A stretch of 64,000 nt of DNA from Microvirga sp. ACRRW (GTDB lineage: Bacteria; Pseudomonadota; Alphaproteobacteria; Rhizobiales; Beijerinckiaceae): the NCBI RefSeq assembly GCF_022346925.1, contig NZ_JAKRNJ010000002.1, positions 558,001 through 622,000 of the forward strand, given 5' to 3'. The notes below the pieces were generated by a model. It searched no databases. It was not told where the DNA came from and saw nothing but the letters and a program-made list of their open reading frames with translations. Both the position numbers and the translations under genes were made by a program. Shown here one piece after another: positions 54,323 through 62,019 of this stretch (positions within the stretch are counted from its first letter, which is position 1; every line of letters starts with the position of its first letter).

Positions 54323-55650
54323 CGACGTTGCCGAACGGGTGGGTTGAGACAAACCTGGGTAGCTTAGCTGATTTTGTCATGGGCCAAGCTCCCCCTGGTT
54401 CTGCAAGCAATTTTAAAGGCAATGGAACGCCATTCGTAAAAGCGGGTGAGTTTGGAGCCCACGAGCCTATTATTCGAGAATGGACGACGAAGCCCATAAA
54501 GATGGCGTCCGCTAGTGATGTCTTGATCTGTGTCGTTGGCGCAACATCAGGCAAGATCAACCTTGGAGCTGATTGCGCTATCGGTCGAAGCGTCGCTGCG
54601 ATCCGCCCGGCACACGGATTAGATCAACAGTACCTCTACAATTATTTAAAAACCCAAGTGAGCGATTTACGACAACGCTCGCTCGGCACCGCACAGGGTG
54701 TAATTTCCAAGGAAATGCTTTCGGACCTTAGTGTTCCAGTCCCTCACCCTAAAGAGCAGAAGCGGATCGTGGCGAAGGTGGAGAGCCTGACGGCGAAGTC
54801 CGCCCGCGCTCGCAGCGAGTTGGACAGAACGTCCTCACTCGTCGCTCGCTTTCGAGCGAGTGTTCTAACGAAGGCATTTGCAGGAGGCTTGCTCTCAAAA
54901 ACTCTAAAAGAGTATCGCGAGGAGATTGGAGCGAGCGGCGCTATTTATCGGGTTCCGAGTGAATGGCAGATGCACACTGTCGGAGAGGTTGGCGAGATCA
55001 GGCTGGGAAAGATGCTTGATAAGGCCAAGAACAAAGGTGATCTTACTCCATACCTCCGTAATATAAATGTCCGCTGGGGAGCCTTTGATACCTCAGATGT
55101 CATGATGATGCGCTTTACGGCAACTGAGCGCGAAGATTTTTCTATAAGAGATGGTGATATTCTCGTCTGCGAAGGTGGGGAGCCAGGACGAGCGGCTGTA
55201 TGGGAAGGCGGCCCAACAAAGCTGTGTTACCAAAAGGCTCTACATAGGGTCCGCCTGAAAAGGGGATATGACCCTAAGTTTTTCTCATATTTTCTGAGGT
55301 GGTTTACCGAAACTGGCCATTTGGTTCCTCATCTCACCGGAACAACAATCAAGCACTTGCCTCGTATTGCATTTGCGAAGATACCCTTCTGGTGTCCAGA
55401 TACGAATAGCCAAGTCGAAATCGTCCGCCGCATCGAAGCAGCCTTCGCCAAGATCGACCGCCTCGCGGCGGAGGCCAAGCGGGCGCTGGAGCTGACGGAT
55501 AGGCTCGACGAGAAGATTCTCGCCAAGGCCTTTCGCGGCGAGCTGGTGCCGCAGGACCCGAACGACGAGCCGGCGAGCGTGCTCCTCGAACGCATCCACG
55601 CCGAGCGGGCGGCTCAGCCGAAGGCGAAGCGCGGGCGGGCGAAGGCTTGA
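54319..55650 (+). CDS. hsdS: Type I restriction-modification specificity subunit
   Basis: The 443-residue protein has two target-recognition domains, each ending in a conserved helical arm: PHPKEQKRIVAKVESLTAKSARARSEL (about 150-180) and RRIEAAFAKIDRLAAEAKRALEL (about 370-395). The recognition domains are AT-rich: one counted line at 54421-54480 has 29 of 60 G/C, while the arms return to element-typical GC. This fits exchange of recognition domains by recombination. The target sequence cannot be predicted. Confidence 0.94.
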   Translation: MTTLPNGWVETNLGSLADFVMGQAPPGSASNFKGNGTPFVKAGEFGAHEPIIREWTTKPIKMASASDVLICVVGATSGKINLGADCAIGRSVAAIRPAHGLDQQYLYNYLKTQVSDLRQRSLGTAQGVISKEMLSDLSVPVPHPKEQKRIVAKVESLTAKSARARSELDRTSSLVARFRASVLTKAFAGGLLSKTLKEYREEIGASGAIYRVPSEWQMHTVGEVGEIRLGKMLDKAKNKGDLTPYLRNINVRWGAFDTSDVMMMRFTATEREDFSIRDGDILVCEGGEPGRAAVWEGGPTKLCYQKALHRVRLKRGYDPKFFSYFLRWFTETGHLVPHLTGTTIKHLPRIAFAKIPFWCPDTNSQVEIVRRIEAAFAKIDRLAAEAKRALELTDRLDEKILAKAFRGELVPQDPNDEPASVLLERIHAERAAQPKAKRGRAKA

Positions 55651-55690
55651 GACGATCCATGAACCCACCCACCGAGAGAAAAGCCGCACC

Positions 55691-56212
55691 ATGAACAAGA
55701 AGGCTCCCAAAAAGCCCGAGCTCAAGCCTTTGGACACGTATGACCTGAAGACCCTTGAGGGATGGATCGATGCGTTTCGCCGCCATAACCTCACCGACGA
55801 TCCCGATTTTGCCCGCCTGCTTCAGGAGCGCGAAAGGCGCGGAACGCATGGGCTCAGTTTCGAGACCACAAGGCTCGCGATCTATCAGGCTGCCGCCGAG
55901 GGCCGCTTCCTGACCTACAAGGAGGTTGCGGATGCGAGCGGAGCACCGTTCGCGAAGGTCCGGTACCAGATCGGCGCTCATCTCACCCGCCTGTGCGAAT
56001 ACGCCCATCGGCAGGGATGGCCTTTGATTTCCTCCATCGTGGTCAATCAGGACGGGCGGGAGACCGGGAGCCTCCAGGAAAGCGCTCTCGGCGGCTTCAT
56101 CACCGTTGCTCGCGATCTGGGATATGCCGTCACCGACGAAGAGGCCTTTTTGAAGGATCAGCAGGAGCGAACCTTCGCCTGGGGCCAAGCTCCATTGGCG
56201 CTGCAAGCATGA
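55691..56212 (+). CDS. Unknown protein linked to the type I operon
   Basis: The 173-residue soluble protein has an N-terminal basic tail and a helical body. A C-terminal part 'LTYKEVADASGAPFAKVRYQIGAHLTRLCEYAHRQGWPLISSIVVN' is vaguely like the alkyltransferase-like (ATL) fold (winged helix then P-x-SSIVV). I would not assign function on that. It starts 40 bp after hsdS and overlaps the next gene by 4 bp (ATGA), so it is part of the same operon. Confidence 0.7.
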   Translation: MNKKAPKKPELKPLDTYDLKTLEGWIDAFRRHNLTDDPDFARLLQERERRGTHGLSFETTRLAIYQAAAEGRFLTYKEVADASGAPFAKVRYQIGAHLTRLCEYAHRQGWPLISSIVVNQDGRETGSLQESALGGFITVARDLGYAVTDEEAFLKDQQERTFAWGQAPLALQA

Positions 56213-57159
56213 GCGACATCAAACTTTTCCGCCTCGGGAGCGATCAGGTTACCGAGATTCCCGGCGAGGCAGTGCAGGTCGAGAAGTCTCTTCAGGCGCT
56301 GTTCGAAGCCAATCTCGAGGCGCTCCTCGGCGTGCGCTTTCTCGCGAGCGAGTATTCCACCGGACCCGTCCACGGCGGACGGATCGATACGCTGGGGCTG
56401 GACGAGGACGGCTCTCCCGTCATCATCGAGTACAAGCGGGCCATCAACGAAAATGTGGTGAGCCAGGGGTTGTTCTATCTCGACTGGCTGATGGACCACC
56501 GCAAGGATTTCCAATGGCTTGTGATGGAGAAGCTGGGGCCTGAGGCCGCGAAGGCGGTCGACTGGTCCGGGCCGCGGCTTCTCTGCATCGCAGGCGATTT
56601 CACTCGCTATGACGAACATGCCGTCAAGCAGATCGCCCGCAACATCGAGCTTCTGCGCTACCGCCGCTACGGAGACGATCTGCTTCTGCTCGAACTGGTG
56701 CATGCGCCGAAACAGGCGCGCGTGACCGCTCAATCCGTAGCGGCTCCCGTCAAGGCATCTGTGCCTGCGCCGGCCTCCTCGACTGAGGCCGACCCGTACT
56801 ACACGCAGAGGATCAGCTACCGGCTGGAACAGGCGGACACCAATGTCCGCGATCTCTTCGAGGCTGTCCGTGAGTATCTGCAAGGCCTGGGCGACGATGT
56901 TCAGATCAAGGAGCTGAGGTATTACATCGCCTTCAAGCGCATCAAGAACTTCGCCTGTGTCGAGGTCTATCCTCAGGCCAAGGTCGTCACCGTTTACCTC
57001 AAGGTCGATCCAAAAACGGTCGAGCTGGTGCCGAACTTTACCCGGGACGTGACCAACATCGGCCATTTCGGAACAGGCAATCTGGAGGTCAGCCTTCGGA
57101 CCATGGACGATTTCGCCCGTGCTCAGCCGCTCTTCATTCGAAGTTACGAGAACAGCTAG
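56209..57159 (+). CDS. NucS-like (DUF91) nuclease domain plus DUF5655
   Basis: The 316-residue protein is two-part. The N-terminal half has the NucS/COG3586-like nuclease pattern GGRIDTLGLDEDGSPVIIEYKR, with D60 and E74-x-K76 as PD-(D/E)XK residues. The C-terminal half (about residue 195 onward: EQADTNVRDLFEAVREYLQGLGDDVQIKELRYYIAFKRIKNFACVEVYPQ) fits DUF5655. Such proteins are often near restriction genes. It is the last gene of the hsd operon and overlaps its predecessor (ATGA). An extra nuclease or a mismatch- or modification-dependent cutter are both possible. Confidence 0.82.
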   Translation: MSDIKLFRLGSDQVTEIPGEAVQVEKSLQALFEANLEALLGVRFLASEYSTGPVHGGRIDTLGLDEDGSPVIIEYKRAINENVVSQGLFYLDWLMDHRKDFQWLVMEKLGPEAAKAVDWSGPRLLCIAGDFTRYDEHAVKQIARNIELLRYRRYGDDLLLLELVHAPKQARVTAQSVAAPVKASVPAPASSTEADPYYTQRISYRLEQADTNVRDLFEAVREYLQGLGDDVQIKELRYYIAFKRIKNFACVEVYPQAKVVTVYLKVDPKTVELVPNFTRDVTNIGHFGTGNLEVSLRTMDDFARAQPLFIRSYENS

Positions 57160-57192
57160 GACGTGGATCGGACGGAAGTCAGCTTCAAACTC

Positions 57193-58128
57193 TCAGCTTG
57201 CTCCAGTCTGCTCGTTTAGCCACTTCATAAGATCGTCGCGGAAGATGAGGGACTTGCGTCCGACTTTCCTCAGCGGAAGTCGCCCCTCTTTCACCTCCTC
57301 ATATAGCTTAGTCTTTCCGATGCCCGCCATACGGGCCGCCTCACTTATGCTGTAGGCAAAGGGGACTAGCGGCTCCTTTTCGGGGACTTCAGTCTCGGGT
57401 GTGCGTGGGGTTTGCTCGGGCGCGCTCGCAGGAGAGGCCTCGGGTTTCTCTTCGGTGGAGCGCTTCCTGGGCGGTTTCTTAACGGGAAGGTGACCGAGGA
57501 CCTCCATCAATGCATCGCTGTCGATGAAGATGTGGTGCGTTCCCAAGGGATCAGGGGCGAAAGGCCGTTCCGGTGTGATCCGACCGAACTTGAATCTCGG
57601 CTCGATGTCCTGAAGCCGTGCATTCCAGGATGTGCTGGGGAGAGGCTCCGGTACACCCGTCGCGATATTGACTCCAAAGGTCGGCAACTCGCCTTTTGCG
57701 GCCGCTACCGCGATCGAGGTCATCACGGTCTCGAACCGGTGGCGGGGCTGCCCGTTTGGGTTGCCATAGAGAAAGAGGTGGGTCGTCAGTCTGTCCCATT
57801 GCTTCTCAGTGAAGGTGTAGGGAAGGGCAACATCGCCATCGTAACAGGCAAGGCTTGGCCGATAGTCCAACGGTGATAGGCGTTGCGGCATATAATCGAG
57901 GAGAAGCTGCTCCAACAGGTGATGGGCCTGTTCCCGCTGCTCGCGCGTTGCATCCGCAAGCGCAGGCGGAAGGTCGGGCGCGGAGGAAAGGGCCATGGGC
58001 TCCGTTTCGGCCCATTCTCCAGGATAGCGCGCCATGCCGACGTGAAAGACAGCTTCCGCCAGGAAAAGCGTGCCTTGGGTCAGGTCCTTCGGCCATTGCT
58101 CAGGGCTGGCCTGAAAGGGGAGAAGCAC
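57193..58128 (-). CDS. Excisionase-like DNA-binding protein
   Basis: I use the GTG at 58128 (protein about 311 residues) because AAGGA lies about 8 bp upstream, just past the integrase stop. A longer frame to 58245 overlaps the integrase gene. The C-terminus (YSISEAARMAGIGKTKLYEEVKEGRLPLRKVGRKSLIFRDDLMKWLNEQ) is a typical winged-helix excisionase (HTH_17) unit. The first 230 residues are unknown. It is likely the directionality factor of the element, made from the integrase transcript. Unusually long for that job. Confidence 0.75.
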   Translation of the reverse strand: MLLPFQASPEQWPKDLTQGTLFLAEAVFHVGMARYPGEWAETEPMALSSAPDLPPALADATREQREQAHHLLEQLLLDYMPQRLSPLDYRPSLACYDGDVALPYTFTEKQWDRLTTHLFLYGNPNGQPRHRFETVMTSIAVAAAKGELPTFGVNIATGVPEPLPSTSWNARLQDIEPRFKFGRITPERPFAPDPLGTHHIFIDSDALMEVLGHLPVKKPPRKRSTEEKPEASPASAPEQTPRTPETEVPEKEPLVPFAYSISEAARMAGIGKTKLYEEVKEGRLPLRKVGRKSLIFRDDLMKWLNEQTGAS

Positions 58129-58138
58129 CCAATTATCC

Positions 58139-59437
58139 TTATCCTGCTCGCTTGAACGCAATGATCTCGGCCTTCGACGTGAGGAGGGTTTGGAGATTGG
58201 CGCTCCAGAGGTCGAGCGCTTCTCTCTTCTCTCGCTGTCGATCATAAAGGTTATAATGTCTCCTTGTCACGCCTTTGACGGTATGGTCGAGGACGGCAGA
58301 CACATCCTCGTCTCTGACCCCGTAAGAGCCCAGCCGTGTCGCAAGGGTTCGGCGCAGGTCATGAGGCGTCGGCGGATCCTCCGCCCACTTGGCATGGACT
58401 TGGCTCTTGTCTTTCTGCGCAGTGATCTCCTTGCCGAGCCTGTCGAGAGCCACACTGAAGGCATGTCCCTCGATGGGAACGCGTCCATTCACGCGACGGG
58501 GGCTTGGGAACAGGAACAGTTCATCATCCCCAACCGTCGCGAGAATGCTCTGAACCGTCTCCAGGGCAAGGGGCGACAAGGGAACGAGGAATGAACGCTG
58601 CGGCCCAACCGCCGACTGCTTCATCCGTTCGGGAGGAATGACGAGGCAGGCTTGTTCAGGGTCGTCGAGAGAATGCAGCTCGTCGCGCCTCAGACCGGCG
58701 ATCGCGCTGATCCTCAAGCCTGTCAGGAGTGCCAGGCGCAGGCCAAGACCTGTGCGCCGCGTGAGGGGAGGATTCACCACGCTCGACCAGAACAACCGGA
58801 TCTCTCCATATGTCAGCACGCGTGTCTTGGCATTTTCGGGCGCACGTTTCTTAAGGCGCAGGCAGGGGTGATGGGAGATCAGGTCGTTGTCCAGCGCAAA
58901 CGAGAAGACCTTGGAGACCAGGGACTGCACGCGGTTCGTCTGACCGGTCAGCCCCTGCGCCAAGAGCCCTTCCAAGAGCTCGATCACGTCGCGGCGCTGA
59001 ATGGATTGGTAAGGGCGCTTGCCCCATTTCGGCAGGACATGCCGCCGGAGATTGGCCTCATCGGCTTTGGCGCTGCGCTTGAACCGGTAGGCATATTCCT
59101 GAAGGTACCGGTCCGTGAGCGCCTCAAAGGTCTTGGTCGTCGCATCCTCTCGCGCCTGGCGCTTGGCCTCCACGGGATTGCTCCCGGCCGCCACGGATTT
59201 GCGCATAGCTTCTGCCTTCTCGCGGGCCTGGCCGAGCGACACATCGGGGTAGTTGCCCAGGCCCATGCGCGAGGTCTTGTTGGTAACGGGATCCCTGAAG
59301 CGGAAGCTCCAGGACCGGTTGCCATTCGACGTGACGCGGAAGGCGAGACCGACGCATCGCGTGTCGGAAAGCTCCAGCCGCCCTGAAGATGGTGGCTCAG
59401 CAGAACGCAGAACGATGTCGGTCAGCAGCCTTTTCAT
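58139..59437 (-). CDS. int: P4-like tyrosine integrase
   Basis: The 432-residue recombinase has an arm-binding domain (DUF4102, residues 1-90: AFRVTSNGNRSWSFRFRDPVTNKTSRMGLGNYPDVSLGQAREKA), a core-binding domain (about 105-195) and the catalytic domain. R242 lies in LTGLRISAIAGL, H359-DLR362 in PHDLRRT, H385 in LDHT and Y395 is the nucleophile in HYNLY. It would recombine at the tRNA-Phe 3' end. The gene lies beside the right attachment site and reads inward. All key residues are present, so it should be active. Confidence 0.96.
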   Translation of the reverse strand: MKRLLTDIVLRSAEPPSSGRLELSDTRCVGLAFRVTSNGNRSWSFRFRDPVTNKTSRMGLGNYPDVSLGQAREKAEAMRKSVAAGSNPVEAKRQAREDATTKTFEALTDRYLQEYAYRFKRSAKADEANLRRHVLPKWGKRPYQSIQRRDVIELLEGLLAQGLTGQTNRVQSLVSKVFSFALDNDLISHHPCLRLKKRAPENAKTRVLTYGEIRLFWSSVVNPPLTRRTGLGLRLALLTGLRISAIAGLRRDELHSLDDPEQACLVIPPERMKQSAVGPQRSFLVPLSPLALETVQSILATVGDDELFLFPSPRRVNGRVPIEGHAFSVALDRLGKEITAQKDKSQVHAKWAEDPPTPHDLRRTLATRLGSYGVRDEDVSAVLDHTVKGVTRRHYNLYDRQREKREALDLWSANLQTLLTSKAEIIAFKRAG

Positions 59438-59472
59438 TTCGATGTCCCTGTCAAATTTAGGTCATCAAATCT

Positions 59473-59532
59473 TGTGTCCCCAGCAATGTCCAGAGCATGC
59501 GACTTGCTTGCTGGGGACACACTGGGGACACA
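59473..59532. repeat. Three 9-bp motif copies near the integrase start
   Basis: TGTGTCCCC at 59473-59481, GGGGACACA at 59513-59521 and 59524-59532. Starts lie 40 and 11 bp apart, against 39 and 11 bp at the left element end (35121-35179). They lie between int and attR. Confidence 0.7.
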
Positions 59533-59663
59533 AAATGGTCCGGTCACTGGCGATCGGTGGCGAGCGTCAGCGGACAAGGGCAATAGAAATATCGTAATAG
59601 TGTCAATGCGTTATCATGCACGCCGTCGTCCGCCAGCGTTCGCCAAAAAACACCAAAGTTTTT

Positions 59664-59710
59664 CTGAAAATCGCAGTGTCGGCGGTTCGACTCCGTCCCT
59701 GGGCACCATT
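59664..59710 (+). repeat. Right attachment site (attR), 47-bp direct repeat
   Basis: Identical to 35047-35093, and lacks the 5' half of the tRNA. The chromosomal sequence after it (from 59711) is what originally followed tRNA-Phe. Confidence 0.95.
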
Positions 59711-59728
59711 CATCTCAGATGATGCTGC

Positions 59729-59758
59729 AAGCACCGCAAAAGCGGTGCTTTTTTGTTT
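59729..59758 (+). terminator. Original terminator of tRNA-Phe, now right of the element
   Basis: AAGCACCGC / GCGGTGCTT hairpin followed by TTTTTG. It lies 19 bp after attR, where a tRNA-Phe terminator would stand if the element were absent. Confidence 0.85.
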
Positions 59759-59804
59759 CTGAACTTGAATTCGCATCGGCTTTGAATGGCGTAACTGCCT
59801 TCGC

Positions 59805-60113
59805 TCACTTGATCGCGTCGAAGAGCGGGCCTGAACACTGGACGACGAGGATCAGGAGCAGGATGCCGAAGAACCAGAGCCAGGAGCCGCTTCTCTGCGG
59901 CTTCGCGGGCGGGGCGGCAGTGGTTGCTTGAGGCCGGAATACGGGCGTAGGCGGTGCAGGCAGGCGCTCTATCAATTCCGCCGCATCTGCCCGAACACGG
60001 CCTTCCGTGCCGAGAAAACGGAAATGCACGGGAATGCCGCCGACAAAGCCTACTTCCGCCGGCTGGATTTCGGAATCGTGATGGACCCACCAGTATTCCG
60101 TACGTTCCTTCAT
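59805..60113 (-). CDS. Small C-terminally anchored membrane protein
   Basis: The 102-residue protein starts at ATG 60113 (MKERTEYWWVHHDSEIQPAEVGFV) with AGAGGA 12 bp upstream. A much longer frame upstream is only the shadow of galE. The first 60 residues are polar. A proline/alanine linker follows, then one hydrophobic helix SGSWLWFFGILLLILVV close to the C-terminus. Probably cytoplasmic domain with a C-terminal anchor. Family unknown. It lies just outside the element. Confidence 0.65.
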   Translation of the reverse strand: MKERTEYWWVHHDSEIQPAEVGFVGGIPVHFRFLGTEGRVRADAAELIERLPAPPTPVFRPQATTAAPPAKPQRSGSWLWFFGILLLILVVQCSGPLFDAIK

Positions 60114-60224
60114 GCAACATCCTCTCAGCAATTGGGGGGTAGCCCCCATGTTTTGCCAGCATGTTGCGCTAGAAATCCAGAGGCATTCGGGCGACGATAG
60201 GCAAATGGGGATTGAGGGGATCTC

Positions 60225-61217
60225 GTGAAAGTTCTTGTGACTGGGGGCGCCGGCTATATCGGCGGCCATATGGTTCTGGCTCTGCGCGACGCAGGGCACG
60301 AGCCGGTCGTGTTCGACAATCTTTCGACCGGCTTTCGTTGGTCGGTGCCGGATGATGTGCCGCTCGTCGTGGGCGACATCGGCGATTACGAGCTGATGCT
60401 CCAAACCCTGCGGGCGCATTCCATCGAGGCTATCGTGCATTTCGCCGCGAAGCTCATCGTGCCGGAATCGGTGCGCGATCCGCTGGGCTATTACCTCAAC
60501 AACACCGTGAAAAGCCGCTCTTTGCTGGCGGCTGCGGTGGCTGCGGGAATCAAGACCTTCGTCTTTTCCTCCACAGCGGCAGTCTATGGCAACGCGTCCG
60601 ACAAGCCGCTTGCCGAGGATGCGCTGTTGGCGCCGTTGTCGCCCTATGGTAGCTCCAAGCTCCTCACCGAGGTGATGCTGAGGGACGTGGCGGCTGCCCA
60701 CGACATGCGTTTCGTGGTGCTGCGTTATTTCAACGTGGCGGGGGCCGACCCCGCCATGCGCCATGGCCAGTCGACAGCGAATGCGACCCACCTCATCAAG
60801 GTGGCGGTGCAGACCGCGCTTGGCATGCGCTCGCACATGGAGGTCTACGGCACGGATTATCCGACGCCGGACGGCACCTGCATCCGCGACTACATCCATG
60901 TGACGGACCTGATTGCGGCGCATATGCAGGGTCTCGAGTATCTGCGCGCAGGCGGCGAGAGCCTCGTGGTGAATTGCGGCTATGGGCACGGCTATTCCGT
61001 GTCGGAGGTGATCGACACGGTCCGCAAGGTCTCGGGCCGTACGTTCGAGGCCCGCTATGCCCCCCGGCGCGACGGCGATCCGATCAATATCGTGGCGGAT
61101 TCCTCCCGCATCCGGTCCAAGCTCAACTGGCAGCCCCGCCATGACGATCTCGCCGCCATCGTGGAGCATACCCTGCGGTGGGAGACCATGCTGCGCGAGA
61201 AAAACCTGAAGCTCTGA
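60225..61217 (+). CDS. galE: UDP-glucose 4-epimerase
   Basis: The 330-residue NAD enzyme is an extended short-chain dehydrogenase. It starts at GTG 60225 (MKVLVTGGAGYIGGHMVLAL, the TGxxGxxG motif). The catalytic SSTAAVYG serine pattern is followed by Y141 and K145 in SPYGSSK. The substrate block YPTPDGTCIRDYIHVTDL is characteristic of GalE. It interconverts UDP-glucose and UDP-galactose for envelope polysaccharide. Confidence 0.93.
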   Translation: MKVLVTGGAGYIGGHMVLALRDAGHEPVVFDNLSTGFRWSVPDDVPLVVGDIGDYELMLQTLRAHSIEAIVHFAAKLIVPESVRDPLGYYLNNTVKSRSLLAAAVAAGIKTFVFSSTAAVYGNASDKPLAEDALLAPLSPYGSSKLLTEVMLRDVAAAHDMRFVVLRYFNVAGADPAMRHGQSTANATHLIKVAVQTALGMRSHMEVYGTDYPTPDGTCIRDYIHVTDLIAAHMQGLEYLRAGGESLVVNCGYGHGYSVSEVIDTVRKVSGRTFEARYAPRRDGDPINIVADSSRIRSKLNWQPRHDDLAAIVEHTLRWETMLREKNLKL

Positions 61218-61331
61218 CCAAACGGCCTTGGACAATTCTGGGGCGCTAAGAACAGGTTAAGAACCTCTGCCTTTAATACGGGCCGCGACCCGGCGATTCC
61301 GGGTGCGGACGAAGAGGCGAGGGGTTTGACC

Positions 61332-61859
61332 ATGAATACTGGCGCGACGAACGGAATTCTGCTGCTGAGCCGGCTCCTCCTCGCAGGCTGCTTTCTGCCG
61401 CCGGCCATCGCGCGGCTTACCAATATCTCGGGCTTTGCGGCGTCGCTGACCCTGAAGGGCATTCCCTATGGGGACATCGTGGCGACCGCTATCGTGGTGG
61501 TTGAGATCGTGGCTCCGCTCGCCTTGATCCTGGGCTTAGCTCCGCGCATAAGCGCCTCGGTCCTGATCGCCGGTCTCGTGATCACCACGGGGGCGTTGCA
61601 CCGGTTCTGGGATTATGGCGGCCTGACCCGCCAGATGGAGCAGACTGTTTTCCTTGCCAATCTCGGTGTTCTTTCGGGGCTTCTGTTCTACTGGCTCGTC
61701 GGGCCGGGCGCCTGGAGCTGGAAGGGCTGGCTCGGTGGCCTGGGTCCCAGGAAACCCGCCAAGAAGAAGCGCCAGTCCCGCCCTCGTGCGACGAAGCCGA
61801 AGCCCGCTCCGGTTCGTCCCTTCGAGGACGAGGATGACGAATACGCGAACGCCGCGTGA
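61332..61859 (+). CDS. DoxX family membrane protein
   Basis: The 175-residue protein has four hydrophobic helices and the DoxX pattern NGILLLSRLLLAGCFLPPAIARLTNISGFAASL, with ALHRFWDYGG later. A basic and acidic tail (KKKRQSRPRATKPKPAP and EDEDDE) is unusually charged. The DoxX fold holds quinone-associated or redox membrane proteins without one settled activity. I choose ATG 61332; a TTG two codons earlier is possible. Confidence 0.85.
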   Translation: MNTGATNGILLLSRLLLAGCFLPPAIARLTNISGFAASLTLKGIPYGDIVATAIVVVEIVAPLALILGLAPRISASVLIAGLVITTGALHRFWDYGGLTRQMEQTVFLANLGVLSGLLFYWLVGPGAWSWKGWLGGLGPRKPAKKKRQSRPRATKPKPAPVRPFEDEDDEYANAA

Positions 61860-62019
61860 AGCGTGTAAAGCCTCAGACGGCCCCTGGACGCGACTCGTTT
61901 TCGCCTGCAATCTCCTGCCTTCATTAAGCCTCTAATCGACGCGATAAGGCGCGACCGCCAAGGATTTTGCGGTTCTCCTTACGTGGACATTCGTTGTTTT
62001 ACGGGTTTGCAGTCGAGCC

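Larger units (their letters stand above)
35047..59710. mobile_element. 24.7-kb integrated mobilizable element in tRNA-Phe
   Basis: Exact 47-bp direct repeats flank the region, a tyrosine integrase lies next to the right repeat, and the cargo is typical of accessory DNA. The cargo is hipBA, two serine resolvases, a MobA/MobL-type relaxase, xseA/xseB, a type I restriction-modification operon with a NucS-like nuclease, and unrecognised genes. No conjugation (type IV secretion), phage or plasmid-replication gene was seen. This fits an integrative mobilizable element that would need a helper. Local GC drops at 45,000-48,600 and in the hsdS recognition domains. Confidence 0.93.

Noticed and set aside
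59664..59710. Second tRNA-Phe
   Set aside because: Only the 3' half of the tRNA is present; it is the right attachment site.
59805..61235. Long minus-strand open frame of 476 codons
   Set aside because: It lies over galE. Only the last 102 codons (from ATG 60113) have a ribosome site and a sensible protein.
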